Of a stretch of DNA of 16,494 nucleotides, positions 7,427 through 16,000 are shown in pieces. The position numbers were made by a program, and so were the translations under genes. The notes below the pieces were generated by a model. It did no database searches and had not been told where the DNA came from. It saw only the letters and a list, made by a program, of their open reading frames with translations. Positions within the stretch are counted from its first letter, which is position 1; each line of letters begins with the position of its first letter. The DNA is from JAIRLS01 sp031551455 (GTDB taxonomy: Bacteria; Bacteroidota; Bacteroidia; Bacteroidales; UBA4181): assembly GCA_031551455.1 (NCBI GenBank), contig JAVBNP010000302.1, positions 1 through 16,494 on the forward strand, in the 5' to 3' direction.

Positions 7427-7462
7427 TCAGCGTTCTTTCATCGAAAGACTCTTTGCGGCTGA
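7427..7462 (-). promoter_or_regulatory. Nested hairpin in the rpmI-rplT intercistronic leader
   Basis: On the transcribed (minus) strand an outer stem TCAGC/GCTGA (plus positions 7458-7462 with 7427-7431) encloses an inner stem TCTTTC/GAAAGA (7443-7448 with 7434-7439, 3-nt loop). It ends 20 nt before the rplT ATG. The position fits a translational control element, possibly for L20 itself, but it does not visibly match a known L20 leader, so function is inference. Confidence 0.35.
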
Positions 7463-7535
7463 TTCACTCTTGGTTATTACTGTTTTTATTTTTTGATTTT
7501 TGAAACAATCGAAAAGATTGATTGGAAATCGAAAA

Positions 7536-7733
7536 TCAACTAAGTCCGAGCATTTTCTTGACGTTATTCATGTCGGCTTTGTCAACCAGACCCGAGTGGG
7601 TGAGATTGCGTTTTTGCTTGGTCGTTTTCTTGGTCAGAATGTGACTTTTGAAAGCGTGTTTGCGTTTGATTTTACCTGTTCCGGTGAGTTGGAATCTCTT
7701 CTTGGCACCGGAATTTGTCTTCATTTTTGGCAT
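7536..7733 (-). CDS. rpmI: 50S ribosomal protein L35
   Basis: This 65-residue, very basic protein is bL35. It begins MPKMKTNSGAKKRFQLTGTG, carries KIKRKHAFKSHILTKK, and ends in the NNVKKMLGLS tail. Length matches the family (about 65). It lies 46 bp after infC and before rplT, the standard infC-rpmI-rplT order, and should be co-transcribed with both. Confidence 0.97.
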   Translation of the reverse strand: MPKMKTNSGAKKRFQLTGTGKIKRKHAFKSHILTKKTTKQKRNLTHSGLVDKADMNNVKKMLGLS

Positions 7734-7779
7734 TTGCTTACTTTTATTAACTACATTATATGCGGGATACTCAATTTCT

Positions 7780-8334
7780 TTATTTCTTTTTCGGTTTGGG
7801 CGACAAAAACATGATCATCCGCTTGCCCTCAAGCTTCGGCATTTGATCGACTTTGCCGTATTCTTCCAAATCCTGCGCAAAGCGCAACAAAAGAATCTCG
7901 CCCTGTTCTTTGTATACGATCGCACGTCCCTTGAAAAATACAAAAGCTTTCACCTTTGCGCCTTCTTCAAGGAAGTTGATGGCATGTTTCAACTTAAAAT
8001 TGTAATCGTGATCGTCGGTATTAGGTCCGAACCGAATCTCTTTCACCACCACCTTTACGGTTTTGGCCTTGATCTCTTTCTGTTTCTTTTTCTGTTGATA
8101 CAGAAATTTCTGATAATCAACTATTCTGCATACCGGAGGCTCGGCTGTGGGTGAAATTTCCACCAAATCCAATTCCAATTCCTCGGCCATACGCAAAGCC
8201 GTAGCAATAGGAACCACCTGATTAGGATTTTCGATATTGTCGCCGACCAGCCGAATAGTTTTCGCACGTATCTCGCGATTAATCTTCAATTCGGGCGTCG
8301 TTGATTTTTGAGGTCTGGTTGGTTGATATGCCAT
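7780..8334 (-). CDS. infC: Translation initiation factor IF-3
   Basis: This 184-residue protein is IF-3, which binds the 30S subunit and controls start-codon and initiator-tRNA fidelity. The N-terminal domain (INREIRAKTIRLVGDN, then EELELDLVEISPTAEPPVCRI) is joined by a lysine-rich linker (QQKKKQKEIKAK, about 81-92) to the C-terminal domain (KEIRFGPNTDDHDYNFKLKHA, then FLEEGAKVKAFVFFKGR). The start is an ordinary ATG at 8334, unlike the rare AUU used for infC in enterobacteria, so that form of start-codon autoregulation is not evident. It follows thrS by 98 bp. Confidence 0.97.
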   Translation of the reverse strand: MAYQPTRPQKSTTPELKINREIRAKTIRLVGDNIENPNQVVPIATALRMAEELELDLVEISPTAEPPVCRIVDYQKFLYQQKKKQKEIKAKTVKVVVKEIRFGPNTDDHDYNFKLKHAINFLEEGAKVKAFVFFKGRAIVYKEQGEILLLRFAQDLEEYGKVDQMPKLEGKRMIMFLSPKPKKK

Positions 8335-8432
8335 CTACGCTTTTACAGGGTTTAATACGAACTTGATTCTTTATTCTATCTGAAAAAAATGATACCGATG
8401 TGTGATTAATTTGATTTTGAATGTGATAAATA

Positions 8433-10376
8433 TTACAACGAATTTACTTGTCGATTTACTTTTTCTTGTATTAAACCGGCAAATTCCTTCATCGGCATGG
8501 CACCTTTATCGCCTTCGCCTTGCTTACGAACGGAAACGCTTTGGTCTTGCTCTTCTTTTTCTCCGACCACCAACAGGTAAGGGATTCGCTTCAACTCATT
8601 GTCGCGTATCTTCTTGCCTATCTTTTCATTCCTATCGTCAATTAGGGTGCGAATATCGTAATTATTTAAATAATCAACAACTTTTTTTGCGTAATCGTTG
8701 AATTTTTCGCTGACGGGAAGAACCACCGCTTGATCGGGTGTGAGCCACAACGGAAACTTGCCCGCGGTGTGTTCCAGCAGAACCGCAACGAAACGTTCCA
8801 TCGATCCGAAAGGTGCACGATGAATCATTACCGGACGGTGCTTTTGATTATCGGCGCCCGCATATTCCAACTCAAAACGTTCGGGCAAATTGTAATCCAC
8901 CTGTATGGTACCCAGCTGCCATTTTCGTCCGATGGCGTCGCGTACCATAAAATCAAGTTTCGGACCGTAAAATGCCGCTTCGCCGAGTTCTACCACTGTG
9001 TTAAGTCCTTTTTCGGCAGCCGCGTCGATAATGGCCCCTTCGGCTTTTTCCCAATTTTCGTCGCTGCCGATATATTTTTCCTTGTTGGCGGGATCGCGCA
9101 ACGATACTTGAGCGATAAAATCTTCGAAATTCAATGCTTTGAAAATGCGGAAAATAATTTCGATGACCTTGATGAATTCTTCCTTCAATTGATCGGGGCG
9201 GCAGAAAATATGCGCATCATCTTGCGTAAATCCGCGAACCCGAGTTAAACCATGCAATTCGCCGCTTTGCTCGTAACGATATACCGTTCCGAATTCGGCA
9301 TAACGAACGGGAAGATCTTTGTACGAACGCGGTTTGAACTTGTACATTTCGCAATGATGCGGGCAATTCATCGGTTTCAGCATAAATTCCTCGCCTTCTT
9401 GCGGCGTGGTGATGGGGCGGAAACTGTCTTTGCCGTATTTTTCGTAATGTCCCGAAGTTACGTACAGTTCCTTTTGTCCGATGTGCGGCGTAAGCACTTG
9501 TTCGTAACCGTATTCTTTCTGTACTTTTTTGAGGAAATTTTCAAGGCGTTCGCGCAATTTGGCGCCCTTGGGCAACCACATCGGCAAGCCTTGTCCCACG
9601 TTTTGCGAGAACATGAACAATTCCAACTCGCGGCCCAGCTTGCGATGATCGCGCAATTTGGCTTCTTCGAGCATTTTCAGGTAATCATCCAACATTTTTT
9701 GCTTCGGAAACGTAATACCGTACACGCGGGTGAGTTGTTTACGTTTCTCGTCGCCGCGCCAGTATGCTCCGGCAATGCTCAGCAATTTAATGGCTTTGAT
9801 TTGCGAGGTGTCGGGCAAATGCGGACCGCGACACAAATCGGTGAAATTTCCCTGATTGTAGAACGAAATTGTGCCGTCCGTCAAATCGTTGATCAATTCA
9901 ACTTTATATTCATCGCCTTTTTGCGCGAAATATTCCAATGCTTCCGGTTTGGAAACTTCCCGACGTTTGTATGTTTCTTTACCGCGTGCCAGTTCCAGCA
10001 TTTTCTGCTCGATTTTCGGGAGATCGGCATCGGTTAACCGACGATCGTCGCCCAAATCGATATCGTAATAAAAACCGTTTTCAATCGCCGGGCCGATACC
10101 GAACTTCGTTCCGGGGTACAATGTTTCGATGGCTTCGGCCATCAAGTGTGACGATGAATGCCAAAAAGCATGTTTACCTTCGGCATCGTCCCACTTAAAA
10201 AGTTTTAACGAGGCATCTTCGTTAATGGGATGGGTCAAATCGACGGTTTGTCCGTTAACGCTTGCAGCCAAAACATCTTCTGCCAGCCGGGGGCTGATGG
10301 ATCGCGCAATCTCCAGTGCGGAGATTCCTTTATCGAATTCCTTGACTTTACCGTCGGGAAAAGTGATTTTTATCAT
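8433..10376 (-). CDS. thrS: Threonyl-tRNA synthetase
   Basis: A 647-residue class II synthetase that charges tRNA-Thr. It has an N-terminal TGS domain (1-60, MIKITFPDGKVKEFDKG), an editing domain with HSSSH (His73 and His77), and a catalytic core with the zinc-binding cysteine in MNCPHHCEMY. Motif 2 is FGTVYRYEQSGELHG, motif 3 includes HRAPFGSMERF, and the C-terminal anticodon-binding domain holds IRTLIDDRNEKIGKKIRDNE. The ATG at 10376 was chosen because it begins the TGS domain exactly. The frame is open 34 codons further, but that stretch overlaps the promoter and has no family character. A GGAAAG ribosome-binding site precedes the chosen ATG. First gene of the thrS-infC-rpmI-rplT operon. 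Confidence 0.97.
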   Translation of the reverse strand: MIKITFPDGKVKEFDKGISALEIARSISPRLAEDVLAASVNGQTVDLTHPINEDASLKLFKWDDAEGKHAFWHSSSHLMAEAIETLYPGTKFGIGPAIENGFYYDIDLGDDRRLTDADLPKIEQKMLELARGKETYKRREVSKPEALEYFAQKGDEYKVELINDLTDGTISFYNQGNFTDLCRGPHLPDTSQIKAIKLLSIAGAYWRGDEKRKQLTRVYGITFPKQKMLDDYLKMLEEAKLRDHRKLGRELELFMFSQNVGQGLPMWLPKGAKLRERLENFLKKVQKEYGYEQVLTPHIGQKELYVTSGHYEKYGKDSFRPITTPQEGEEFMLKPMNCPHHCEMYKFKPRSYKDLPVRYAEFGTVYRYEQSGELHGLTRVRGFTQDDAHIFCRPDQLKEEFIKVIEIIFRIFKALNFEDFIAQVSLRDPANKEKYIGSDENWEKAEGAIIDAAAEKGLNTVVELGEAAFYGPKLDFMVRDAIGRKWQLGTIQVDYNLPERFELEYAGADNQKHRPVMIHRAPFGSMERFVAVLLEHTAGKFPLWLTPDQAVVLPVSEKFNDYAKKVVDYLNNYDIRTLIDDRNEKIGKKIRDNELKRIPYLLVVGEKEEQDQSVSVRKQGEGDKGAMPMKEFAGLIQEKVNRQVNSL

Positions 10377-10401
10377 ATGATTTTTCTTTCCAAAAAGAAT
10401 G

Positions 10402-10409
10402 CAAAGATA
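10402..10409 (-). promoter_or_regulatory. -7 promoter box of thrS
   Basis: TATCTTTG on the minus strand (10409-10402) is an exact match to the Bacteroidota TAnnTTTG -7 element and lies 25 bp before the thrS ATG. The -33 region is weak (TTC/TTG variants at non-ideal spacing). Confidence 0.45.
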
Positions 10410-10449
10410 CAAATAATTGACAATTGAACGACGATTTATCGAACATCGG

Positions 10450-10464
10450 GCGTTATTATAACGC
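10450..10464. repeat. Short palindrome upstream of the thrS promoter
   Basis: GCGTTAT and ATAACGC flank a single T, giving a perfect 7-bp inverted repeat about 40 bp upstream of the thrS -7 box and directly beside the M16-gene terminator. It may be an operator half-site pair or chance. Confidence 0.3.
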
Positions 10465-10501
10465 AAAAACACCGACATTTTTTAATTTGTCGGTGTTTTT
10501 G
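10464..10501 (-). terminator. Rho-independent terminator of the M16 peptidase gene
   Basis: A 14-bp perfect stem: CAAAAACACCGACA (10464-10477) pairs with 10488-10501, with core CACCGACA/TGTCGGTG. The loop is 10 nt and A/T tracts flank both sides. It lies about 24 bp beyond the M16 stop on the minus strand. Confidence 0.85.
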
Positions 10502-10524
10502 AAAACGATTTTGTATTCGCGCAA

Positions 10525-13434
10525 TCAATATCCGAATATTTCTTCCAAAGTTAATTTTTGCAACGTACCGTATTTATCCGTCACTTCCCGATTCAGATCA
10601 TTTTCATCGCCCAACACGCAATATGTGTATTTTTTATCCTTGACGTATTTTTGTTGAAATTGTTTTACGTCATTAAGTGTCCAACCGGGAACTTTTTCGA
10701 AAAGATCTTTTCGTTTATCATGATTCCGGCCGAATTTTTGGGCATCGAGATAATCGAATAAAACGGAGGTTCTGTTGATGCGTTCTTTTCGAATATTGTT
10801 GATCAACTGATCTTTGGCAAGCGTAAAAGCCTTTTCGGATTCCGGCATATCGTCGAGTATCGATTTGAATGCAGTCAACGCTTCGTCCATTTTGTCGTTT
10901 TGCGTGGCAATGAACGTAAATAAAACATAATCCAATTCCGGTTTTGTCGGCGGCGAGTAGTAAGCGTAGGCGGAATAAGCTAATCCGCGGGACTCGCGCA
11001 TTTCTTGAAACACGATGGAATTCATGTTGCCGCTGAAATATTCGTTGTATACCGTGGAAGGAACATACATCGAATTATTGTAGGGGACGCCTTTGGTTAC
11101 CATCGCCAGATACAACTGTTTGGAGTTGTAATTCGCAAACAATATTTTGTTTTGGTCGGTCGGCTGCTGGACAAATTTTGTCGCGGACGGCAACGGTTTG
11201 AGCGATGAAGCTGTTCGATGATGTTTGTCGAGAAGCGCGTTTACCGATTGTTCCGTCATCGGACCGTAGTACAACACCCGATGCGGGTAATTGCACAAGT
11301 CGCCGATGCGGGCGGTCAAGTCTTCGGGTTTCAGTTGGTCCAACTCGGCCGACGACGGAATGTTGGTGGCCCACGATTTCGGTCCCCAAATGGCGTAATT
11401 GCGCAAATTGCCGAAAATGACTTGTTGGTTGAGTTTGGCATCGGAGCGTTTTTTCTTGATATCGCCTACCAAATTGGTAAAGGCCGGAACATTTACTTGC
11501 GGATCGCCGAGCAATTCTTCCATCAGCGCAACCGCTTTCTCCATGTTGTCGTTCAATCCTCTCAAACGTACGGATACGTAATCGTTTCCCGAATAAACGT
11601 CAAGCGAACAAGCTAATTTGTAAAATTCCATTTGGATTTGTTCGGGCGTATAGTTTGACGTACCGAGATATTTCAAGTATTCGAAAGCGGTTCCCAACAG
11701 TTTGTCGTTGTCGTTGCCCATATCGAAACGATAATACAATTCGAAAATCTCGTTTTCGGAGTTTTGCTTGTACAACAACGGTATTTGCGATTTCCAATCT
11801 TTCACCCGAAGGTCTTTGTCGTAATCGAGAAATACCGGCTCGATCGGGATCACTTTGGTGTTGATGACATCCGTCAAGTATCGGCTTTGTGCGTCGCGAT
11901 TGATTTCGATCGGCGTAATGGCCGGTTTCGACATTTTTTTCTCGTTCGGATCCTTGCCTTGCTTTTTGTAGATCACCGTATAATTGTTCCCGAAATATTT
12001 GTTGGCGCATGCCACGATATCTTTCGGCGTGAGTTTGGCTTGTCGATCGAGTTTTTGAACCATATCCTTCCAAGGAACATCATTGATGAACGAGGTTACA
12101 AACAGATTGGCGCGGCCGTAATTATTCTGTAAGCGATAGAGCATATTCAGGCGGTAGTTGGCGATAGTAGCCCGGATCAATTCTTTGTCGAAATCACCTT
12201 TTTTAAGCAGTTCAATTTGTTCCAACAACAAATCCTTCACCTGATCGAGCGTTTGTCCGTCTTTGGGCCGTCCCGAAAGACAAAATACGCTGTAGTCGCT
12301 CATCGAAATGGGATATGCATTGGCGCTCAGCACGCGTTGCTTCTGTATCAAGTTGAGATCGATCAACCCTGCTTTACCGTTGTTCAGTAAGTCGCTCATT
12401 AAGTCGAGAATATCCGAATCGGATGATTTTGTTCCGGGAATGCGAAAACCGACAAATACGCTTTCGGCATCGTTACCCAAAACGGTTTCGTTGACGGATT
12501 CCTTCATCGGCGGTTCGGGCTTGAATTGCAATTTCGGGACATTTCCTTTCGGAATGACTTTCATGTATTGATCAATCAGCTTGATGGTTTTATCGGGATC
12601 GAAGTCGCCCGACATGCAAACCGCCATGTTGCTTGCCACGTAATATGTTTGAAAATATTTTTTGATGTTGATGATCGACGGGTTTTTCAGGTCATCTTGT
12701 GTACCCAATACCGTTTGCGTGCCGTAAGGATGGTGAGGAAACAACGAGGCAAGCAAAGCTTCGTATACTTTCCGGCTATCCATGGTCAGCGACATGTTTT
12801 TTTCTTCGTACACCGTTTCCAATTCGGTATGAAACCCGCGAATGACCGGATCGGAGAATCGATCGCTCTGTATCTTAATCCAGTTTTCGACTTGGTTCGA
12901 CGGAATGTTTTCGACATACACCGTCATATCGTAGCCCGTGTAAGCATTGGTGCCCGTGGACCCTATGGCGGACATCAGTTTGTCGTATTCGTTGGGGATA
13001 GCGAGTTTCGAGGCCGCATACGACAAACTGTCGATACGTTTGTATATGGCCGCGCGTTTCAAACTGTCGGAGGTTTTCCGATAAATTTCAAATTCCGCTT
13101 CAATCTTGTCCAACAACGGTTTTTCGGCGTTGTAATCTTGCGTTCCGAAATGGGTGGTACCTTTGAACATGAGGTGCTCGAAGTAATGTGCCAATCCGGT
13201 GGTTTCCTTCGGGTCGTTTTTTCCTCCGACCTTCACGGCAATCATCGTTTGAATGCTCGGTTCTTCCTTATATACGGTCATGTATACTTTCAAACCGTTG
13301 CTCAACGTGTAAATCCTCGATTTCAGCGGATCGCCGGGAATCGTTTCGTACTTGTAATTTTGTGCGGTAACCGCGAACGTTCCGCAACAAAGAAATGCAA
13401 TGAAGCCGAGTGATACAATTCTTAAGGTTTTCAT
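10525..13434 (-). CDS. Secreted two-domain M16 (insulinase/pitrilysin family) zinc metallopeptidase
   Basis: A 969-residue exported peptidase. Residues 1-24 form a signal peptide (MKTLRIV, hydrophobic core, cleavage likely after VTA before Gln25). The inverse zinc motif HxxEH is HYFEH (83-87), and the third zinc ligand is probably one of the glutamates in HTELETVYEE (about 202-211). A 40-50-residue charged insertion (about 105-150) precedes the GSTGTNAYTGYD motif, as in other Bacteroidota members. The C-terminal half is a second, non-catalytic M16 domain with EMRESRGLAYSAYAYY. Members degrade peptides in the periplasm. The substrate here is unknown. The ATG at 13434 was chosen because it begins the signal peptide, although the frame is open 35 codons further. 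The gene is preceded by a DUF7935-like gene on the same strand, 101 bp away. Confidence 0.93.
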   Translation of the reverse strand: MKTLRIVSLGFIAFLCCGTFAVTAQNYKYETIPGDPLKSRIYTLSNGLKVYMTVYKEEPSIQTMIAVKVGGKNDPKETTGLAHYFEHLMFKGTTHFGTQDYNAEKPLLDKIEAEFEIYRKTSDSLKRAAIYKRIDSLSYAASKLAIPNEYDKLMSAIGSTGTNAYTGYDMTVYVENIPSNQVENWIKIQSDRFSDPVIRGFHTELETVYEEKNMSLTMDSRKVYEALLASLFPHHPYGTQTVLGTQDDLKNPSIINIKKYFQTYYVASNMAVCMSGDFDPDKTIKLIDQYMKVIPKGNVPKLQFKPEPPMKESVNETVLGNDAESVFVGFRIPGTKSSDSDILDLMSDLLNNGKAGLIDLNLIQKQRVLSANAYPISMSDYSVFCLSGRPKDGQTLDQVKDLLLEQIELLKKGDFDKELIRATIANYRLNMLYRLQNNYGRANLFVTSFINDVPWKDMVQKLDRQAKLTPKDIVACANKYFGNNYTVIYKKQGKDPNEKKMSKPAITPIEINRDAQSRYLTDVINTKVIPIEPVFLDYDKDLRVKDWKSQIPLLYKQNSENEIFELYYRFDMGNDNDKLLGTAFEYLKYLGTSNYTPEQIQMEFYKLACSLDVYSGNDYVSVRLRGLNDNMEKAVALMEELLGDPQVNVPAFTNLVGDIKKKRSDAKLNQQVIFGNLRNYAIWGPKSWATNIPSSAELDQLKPEDLTARIGDLCNYPHRVLYYGPMTEQSVNALLDKHHRTASSLKPLPSATKFVQQPTDQNKILFANYNSKQLYLAMVTKGVPYNNSMYVPSTVYNEYFSGNMNSIVFQEMRESRGLAYSAYAYYSPPTKPELDYVLFTFIATQNDKMDEALTAFKSILDDMPESEKAFTLAKDQLINNIRKERINRTSVLFDYLDAQKFGRNHDKRKDLFEKVPGWTLNDVKQFQQKYVKDKKYTYCVLGDENDLNREVTDKYGTLQKLTLEEIFGY

Positions 13435-13502
13435 GAAGAAGATATTAAGAGAATTAAGTAAAGTTCTATATAACAATCCAGTAAAATACAGCAAGCTTTG
13501 AG

Positions 13503-13525
13503 GATCGGCCGAATTTCGGCCGATC
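13503..13525. repeat. GC-rich palindrome between the DUF7935-like and M16 genes
   Basis: GATCGGCCG (13503-13511) and CGGCCGATC (13517-13525) form a perfect 9-bp stem around AATTT, starting about 10 bp after the DUF7935-like stop on the minus strand. No T run follows, so it may be a transcript-processing or attenuation hairpin rather than a full terminator. Confidence 0.45.
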
Positions 13526-13535
13526 GGCGGAAACG

Positions 13536-14057
13536 TCAAAATATTTGTTGAATTTCCTTTTTCAGATCTTCAATGGCTTTTTGCGAAGGCGCTTGTTCCA
13601 ATTGCATGGTCATATCGAGTATTTTTTTGCTCAATTCGATTGCGGGCGCTTTGTCTTCCACATCCTTTGCCGCATTGTTGATCAACGTAACGGTGTAATT
13701 TTTCGCATTTTTTACGCCGTTCCAACCTTCCGACGACACATACAGTTGTTGCGATAAATTATGTTCGTATTCGGCGCGAATGGTTTGTAACAATTCCGAA
13801 TGCAGCTGTTCGCAGGTTTGTCCGGGATAATTGGCACGCATAACCAATGACTCGGGCGAAATTCGTTCCAAAAAAAGCACCATTCGTTCGTAGGCTTGCA
13901 AACGTACGGGAGTAATCAGTTTTTGATTACCCCGTACGGCTTTCAATTTCTGACGTTGTTCGCCGCTTCGGAAAAAATTCCCGACGATGTAATACAACGC
14001 CGCCAGCATGATGACGGACGGCAGTGTTATTTTGATGATCTCGATGAAGTCTTTCAT
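13536..14057 (-). CDS. Conserved membrane-anchored protein, DUF7935-like
   Basis: A 173-residue protein of unknown function. One hydrophobic segment near the N-terminus (about 9-27, ITLPSVIMLAALYYIVGNFF) should anchor it in the inner membrane. The rest is a mostly helical, soluble domain with YERMVLFLERISPESLVMRA, an EGWNGVKNAKNYTV segment and a charged helical C-terminus. This pattern matches a conserved Bacteroidota family that I recall as DUF7935. That name is from memory. It lies upstream of the M16 peptidase and downstream of the nitroreductase, all on the minus strand. A possible -7 box, TATTTTTG, sits at 14101-14094, 36 bp before its ATG. No catalytic motif is visible. Confidence 0.75.
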   Translation of the reverse strand: MKDFIEIIKITLPSVIMLAALYYIVGNFFRSGEQRQKLKAVRGNQKLITPVRLQAYERMVLFLERISPESLVMRANYPGQTCEQLHSELLQTIRAEYEHNLSQQLYVSSEGWNGVKNAKNYTVTLINNAAKDVEDKAPAIELSKKILDMTMQLEQAPSQKAIEDLKKEIQQIF

Positions 14058-14093
14058 TGTTTTTCAAGTTTTGGGTTTCGGGATTCGAGGCTT

Positions 14094-14101
14094 CAAAAAT
14101 A
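14094..14101 (-). promoter_or_regulatory. Possible -7 promoter box for the DUF7935-like gene
   Basis: TATTTTTG on the minus strand fits TAnnTTTG and lies 36 bp upstream of the ATG at 14057, in the 71-bp gap after the nitroreductase stop. The -33 element is weak, and AT richness makes chance matches likely. Confidence 0.3.
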
Positions 14102-14128
14102 AGATTTTATTTCGATTAAAACCCGAAA

Positions 14129-14638
14129 TTACCAATGATTCAAATGTATTCGTTCGCGATGAAAACGTTCCGGCGTCGGAAGTTGTTGATCGGGATAACC
14201 GACCGATATGACGGAAAAAGCGTGAACATGCGGCGGTAACTTCAATAATTCTTTCATGGCCGATATGCGTTCGGGACGCGGATATATGCCGAGCCAAACG
14301 GCGCCGTAGCCCATACCGTGCGCCGCCAAAAGAATATTTTCGGTAGCGGCGGCACAATCCACCGGCCAATAATCGGGCGTATGCGCTTCCCGGTCGTCGC
14401 CACACACGACGATACCCCATTGCGCATCTTCCAACATCTTGGTATGCGGCTGAAATTCCAAAATCTTTTTAAAAATCTCCTTATCGTTTAACAAAATAAA
14501 ATGCCACGGTTGTCTGTTGCGTGCCGACGGAGCGTACATTCCGTATCGAATCAATTCTTCGGCTTTTTCGCGTGTAATCGATTCGTCGGTGTATTTACGA
14601 ATGCTGCGTCGGGTAAGGATTCCGTTTAATAGTTCCAT
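14129..14638 (-). CDS. Nitroreductase family FMN-dependent oxidoreductase
   Basis: A 169-residue cytoplasmic flavoprotein of the small nitroreductase family, which uses FMN and NAD(P)H to reduce nitro compounds, quinones or other acceptors. The N-terminal FMN-phosphate contact region TRRSIRKYTD (9-18), the PSARNRQPWHF motif (37-47) and the later GYGAVWLGIYP segment are typical. The conserved C-terminal region VISVGYPDQQLPTPERF is present. Length is normal for the compact Bacteroidota type. It begins 44 bp after the serine hydrolase stop with no terminator between them, so the two may be co-transcribed. The natural substrate cannot be told from the sequence. Confidence 0.93.
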   Translation of the reverse strand: MELLNGILTRRSIRKYTDESITREKAEELIRYGMYAPSARNRQPWHFILLNDKEIFKKILEFQPHTKMLEDAQWGIVVCGDDREAHTPDYWPVDCAAATENILLAAHGMGYGAVWLGIYPRPERISAMKELLKLPPHVHAFSVISVGYPDQQLPTPERFHRERIHLNHW

Positions 14639-14682
14639 GAATCTGTTTTTGAATAAGGATTTCGAATGATCGTGTCGGCGAT

Positions 14683-15954
14683 TTATTGCAGAGTCTGGTA
14701 TACCGTATTCAGGAATTTATACCAAACATCAGTGTCAGGTGCTTGATTGGTGTACAATAGGATAATAAGTTCTTCTTTGGGATCGATCAAATAATAAGTG
14801 TTGTATAAACCTCTCCAAAAGAGGGAACCCGATGAAACCATCGGCGTGAAATTGGGAACAGCCTTTCGTTCGGTTACCTTATCGGGATAAATGGCGAATC
14901 CCAATCCGAAATGAAAATCCGCCCCGCCGCTGTTGGGGTGGGGAAGTTGATCGATGCGCATCATTTCGACGGTGCGCCGCCCCAGTATCCGTTTGCCGTT
15001 GAAGGTGCCGCCGTTGACGATCATTTGGCAGAAACGGGCATAATCTTCAATGGTGCCGTTCAATCCCGTTCCCGCTTGACAATAACGGGTATCGGTCGAA
15101 AACGGATTTCTGCCGCTCCAAGCATCGCTTTGAGGGATCAATTTGCCGTCTTTTCCGTTATAAGCGGTTACCATTCGCGACCGATAACTTTCGGGATAAT
15201 ACCAATCGGAATCCGTCATGCCCAACGGCATCAAAACGGTTTCTTTCACATAATCGCGCAAAGATTTTCCCGAGAAATATTCCACCAAATAACCACACAC
15301 ATCCGACGACGGATCATAGTCCCATTGAGTTCCGGGATCGAATGCCAAAGGCAATTGCACCAAATCGATCACTTCTTCGGCCAATGTCTCGTAAGGTTTA
15401 TCGCCCCGCTTTTTCATTTGTTCCCGTCGTAACTTGCGCAAATCGTTGTTTGCCGAAATACCGGAAGTGTGGCTCAACAGATGTCTGATGGTGAGCGGAG
15501 AAACCGCTTTACGGGTGGTGTACGTACCGTCGCTTTTCATTTCGACCAACACTTGATCGGTACATTCGGGAATATACTTCGAAACAGGATCGTCTATTTG
15601 AAATTTTCCCCGTTCGAACAGCGTCATCAAAGCAACGGAGACAACGGCCTTGTTTTGGGAATAGATGCGGAAAATATCATCTTTTTTTAACGCCTTTTTG
15701 CTTTTCGCGTTGCTCCAACCAAATGTTTTGTTGTGAATCACCGTTCCGTTTTTGGCAACGAAAGTGAGCGCATGAGGAATAACACCCTTGTCCACGTATT
15801 CTTGAAGCAATTGATCGATGTACGATAAGCGTTCCGACGATATGTTTACTTTTTGCGGCTCGACGTCATATTTGAACGATTGCGGTTTCGGTTGTGCCAT
15901 CAAGGAATAAACGGCGCAACTTGCGATCAAAAAAATACTTGATAATGTTTTCAT
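14683..15954 (-). CDS. Secreted serine hydrolase, beta-lactamase/class C PBP-like fold
   Basis: A 423-residue exported protein of the beta-lactamase (Pfam Beta-lactamase, EstB-like) family. The nucleophile motif SxxK is YSQNK (Ser99, Lys102). The Tyr motif region is WDYDPSSDVCGYLVEYFSG. A C-terminal segment SLFWRGLYNTYYLIDPKEE occupies the place of the third motif, with WRG instead of HxG or WGG. The conserved PLTIRHLLSHTSGIS is intact. The signal peptide most likely ends LMA before Gln21. An earlier IASC at 10-13 resembles a lipobox but would leave a very short hydrophobic core. Such proteins are usually esterases, peptidases or cell-wall enzymes rather than true beta-lactamases. It heads a possible operon with the nitroreductase. 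Confidence 0.9.
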   Translation of the reverse strand: MKTLSSIFLIASCAVYSLMAQPKPQSFKYDVEPQKVNISSERLSYIDQLLQEYVDKGVIPHALTFVAKNGTVIHNKTFGWSNAKSKKALKKDDIFRIYSQNKAVVSVALMTLFERGKFQIDDPVSKYIPECTDQVLVEMKSDGTYTTRKAVSPLTIRHLLSHTSGISANNDLRKLRREQMKKRGDKPYETLAEEVIDLVQLPLAFDPGTQWDYDPSSDVCGYLVEYFSGKSLRDYVKETVLMPLGMTDSDWYYPESYRSRMVTAYNGKDGKLIPQSDAWSGRNPFSTDTRYCQAGTGLNGTIEDYARFCQMIVNGGTFNGKRILGRRTVEMMRIDQLPHPNSGGADFHFGLGFAIYPDKVTERKAVPNFTPMVSSGSLFWRGLYNTYYLIDPKEELIILLYTNQAPDTDVWYKFLNTVYQTLQ

Positions 15955-16000
15955 GGCAATACTTTTTTCAGGATTTACGACAAATCGATAAAGTCTGTAG

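Noticed and set aside
8730..10037. Plus-strand open frames of 172 and 261 codons opposite thrS
   Set aside because: They are antisense to a certain gene and their sequence has no family character.
10377..10478. Longer N-terminus for threonyl-tRNA synthetase
   Set aside because: The extra 34 codons cover the -7 box and a palindrome and have no TGS character. The ATG at 10376 begins the domain and has a ribosome-binding site.
13435..13539. Longer N-terminus for the M16 peptidase
   Set aside because: It would put about 35 residues before a clear signal peptide and overlap the preceding gene's stop.
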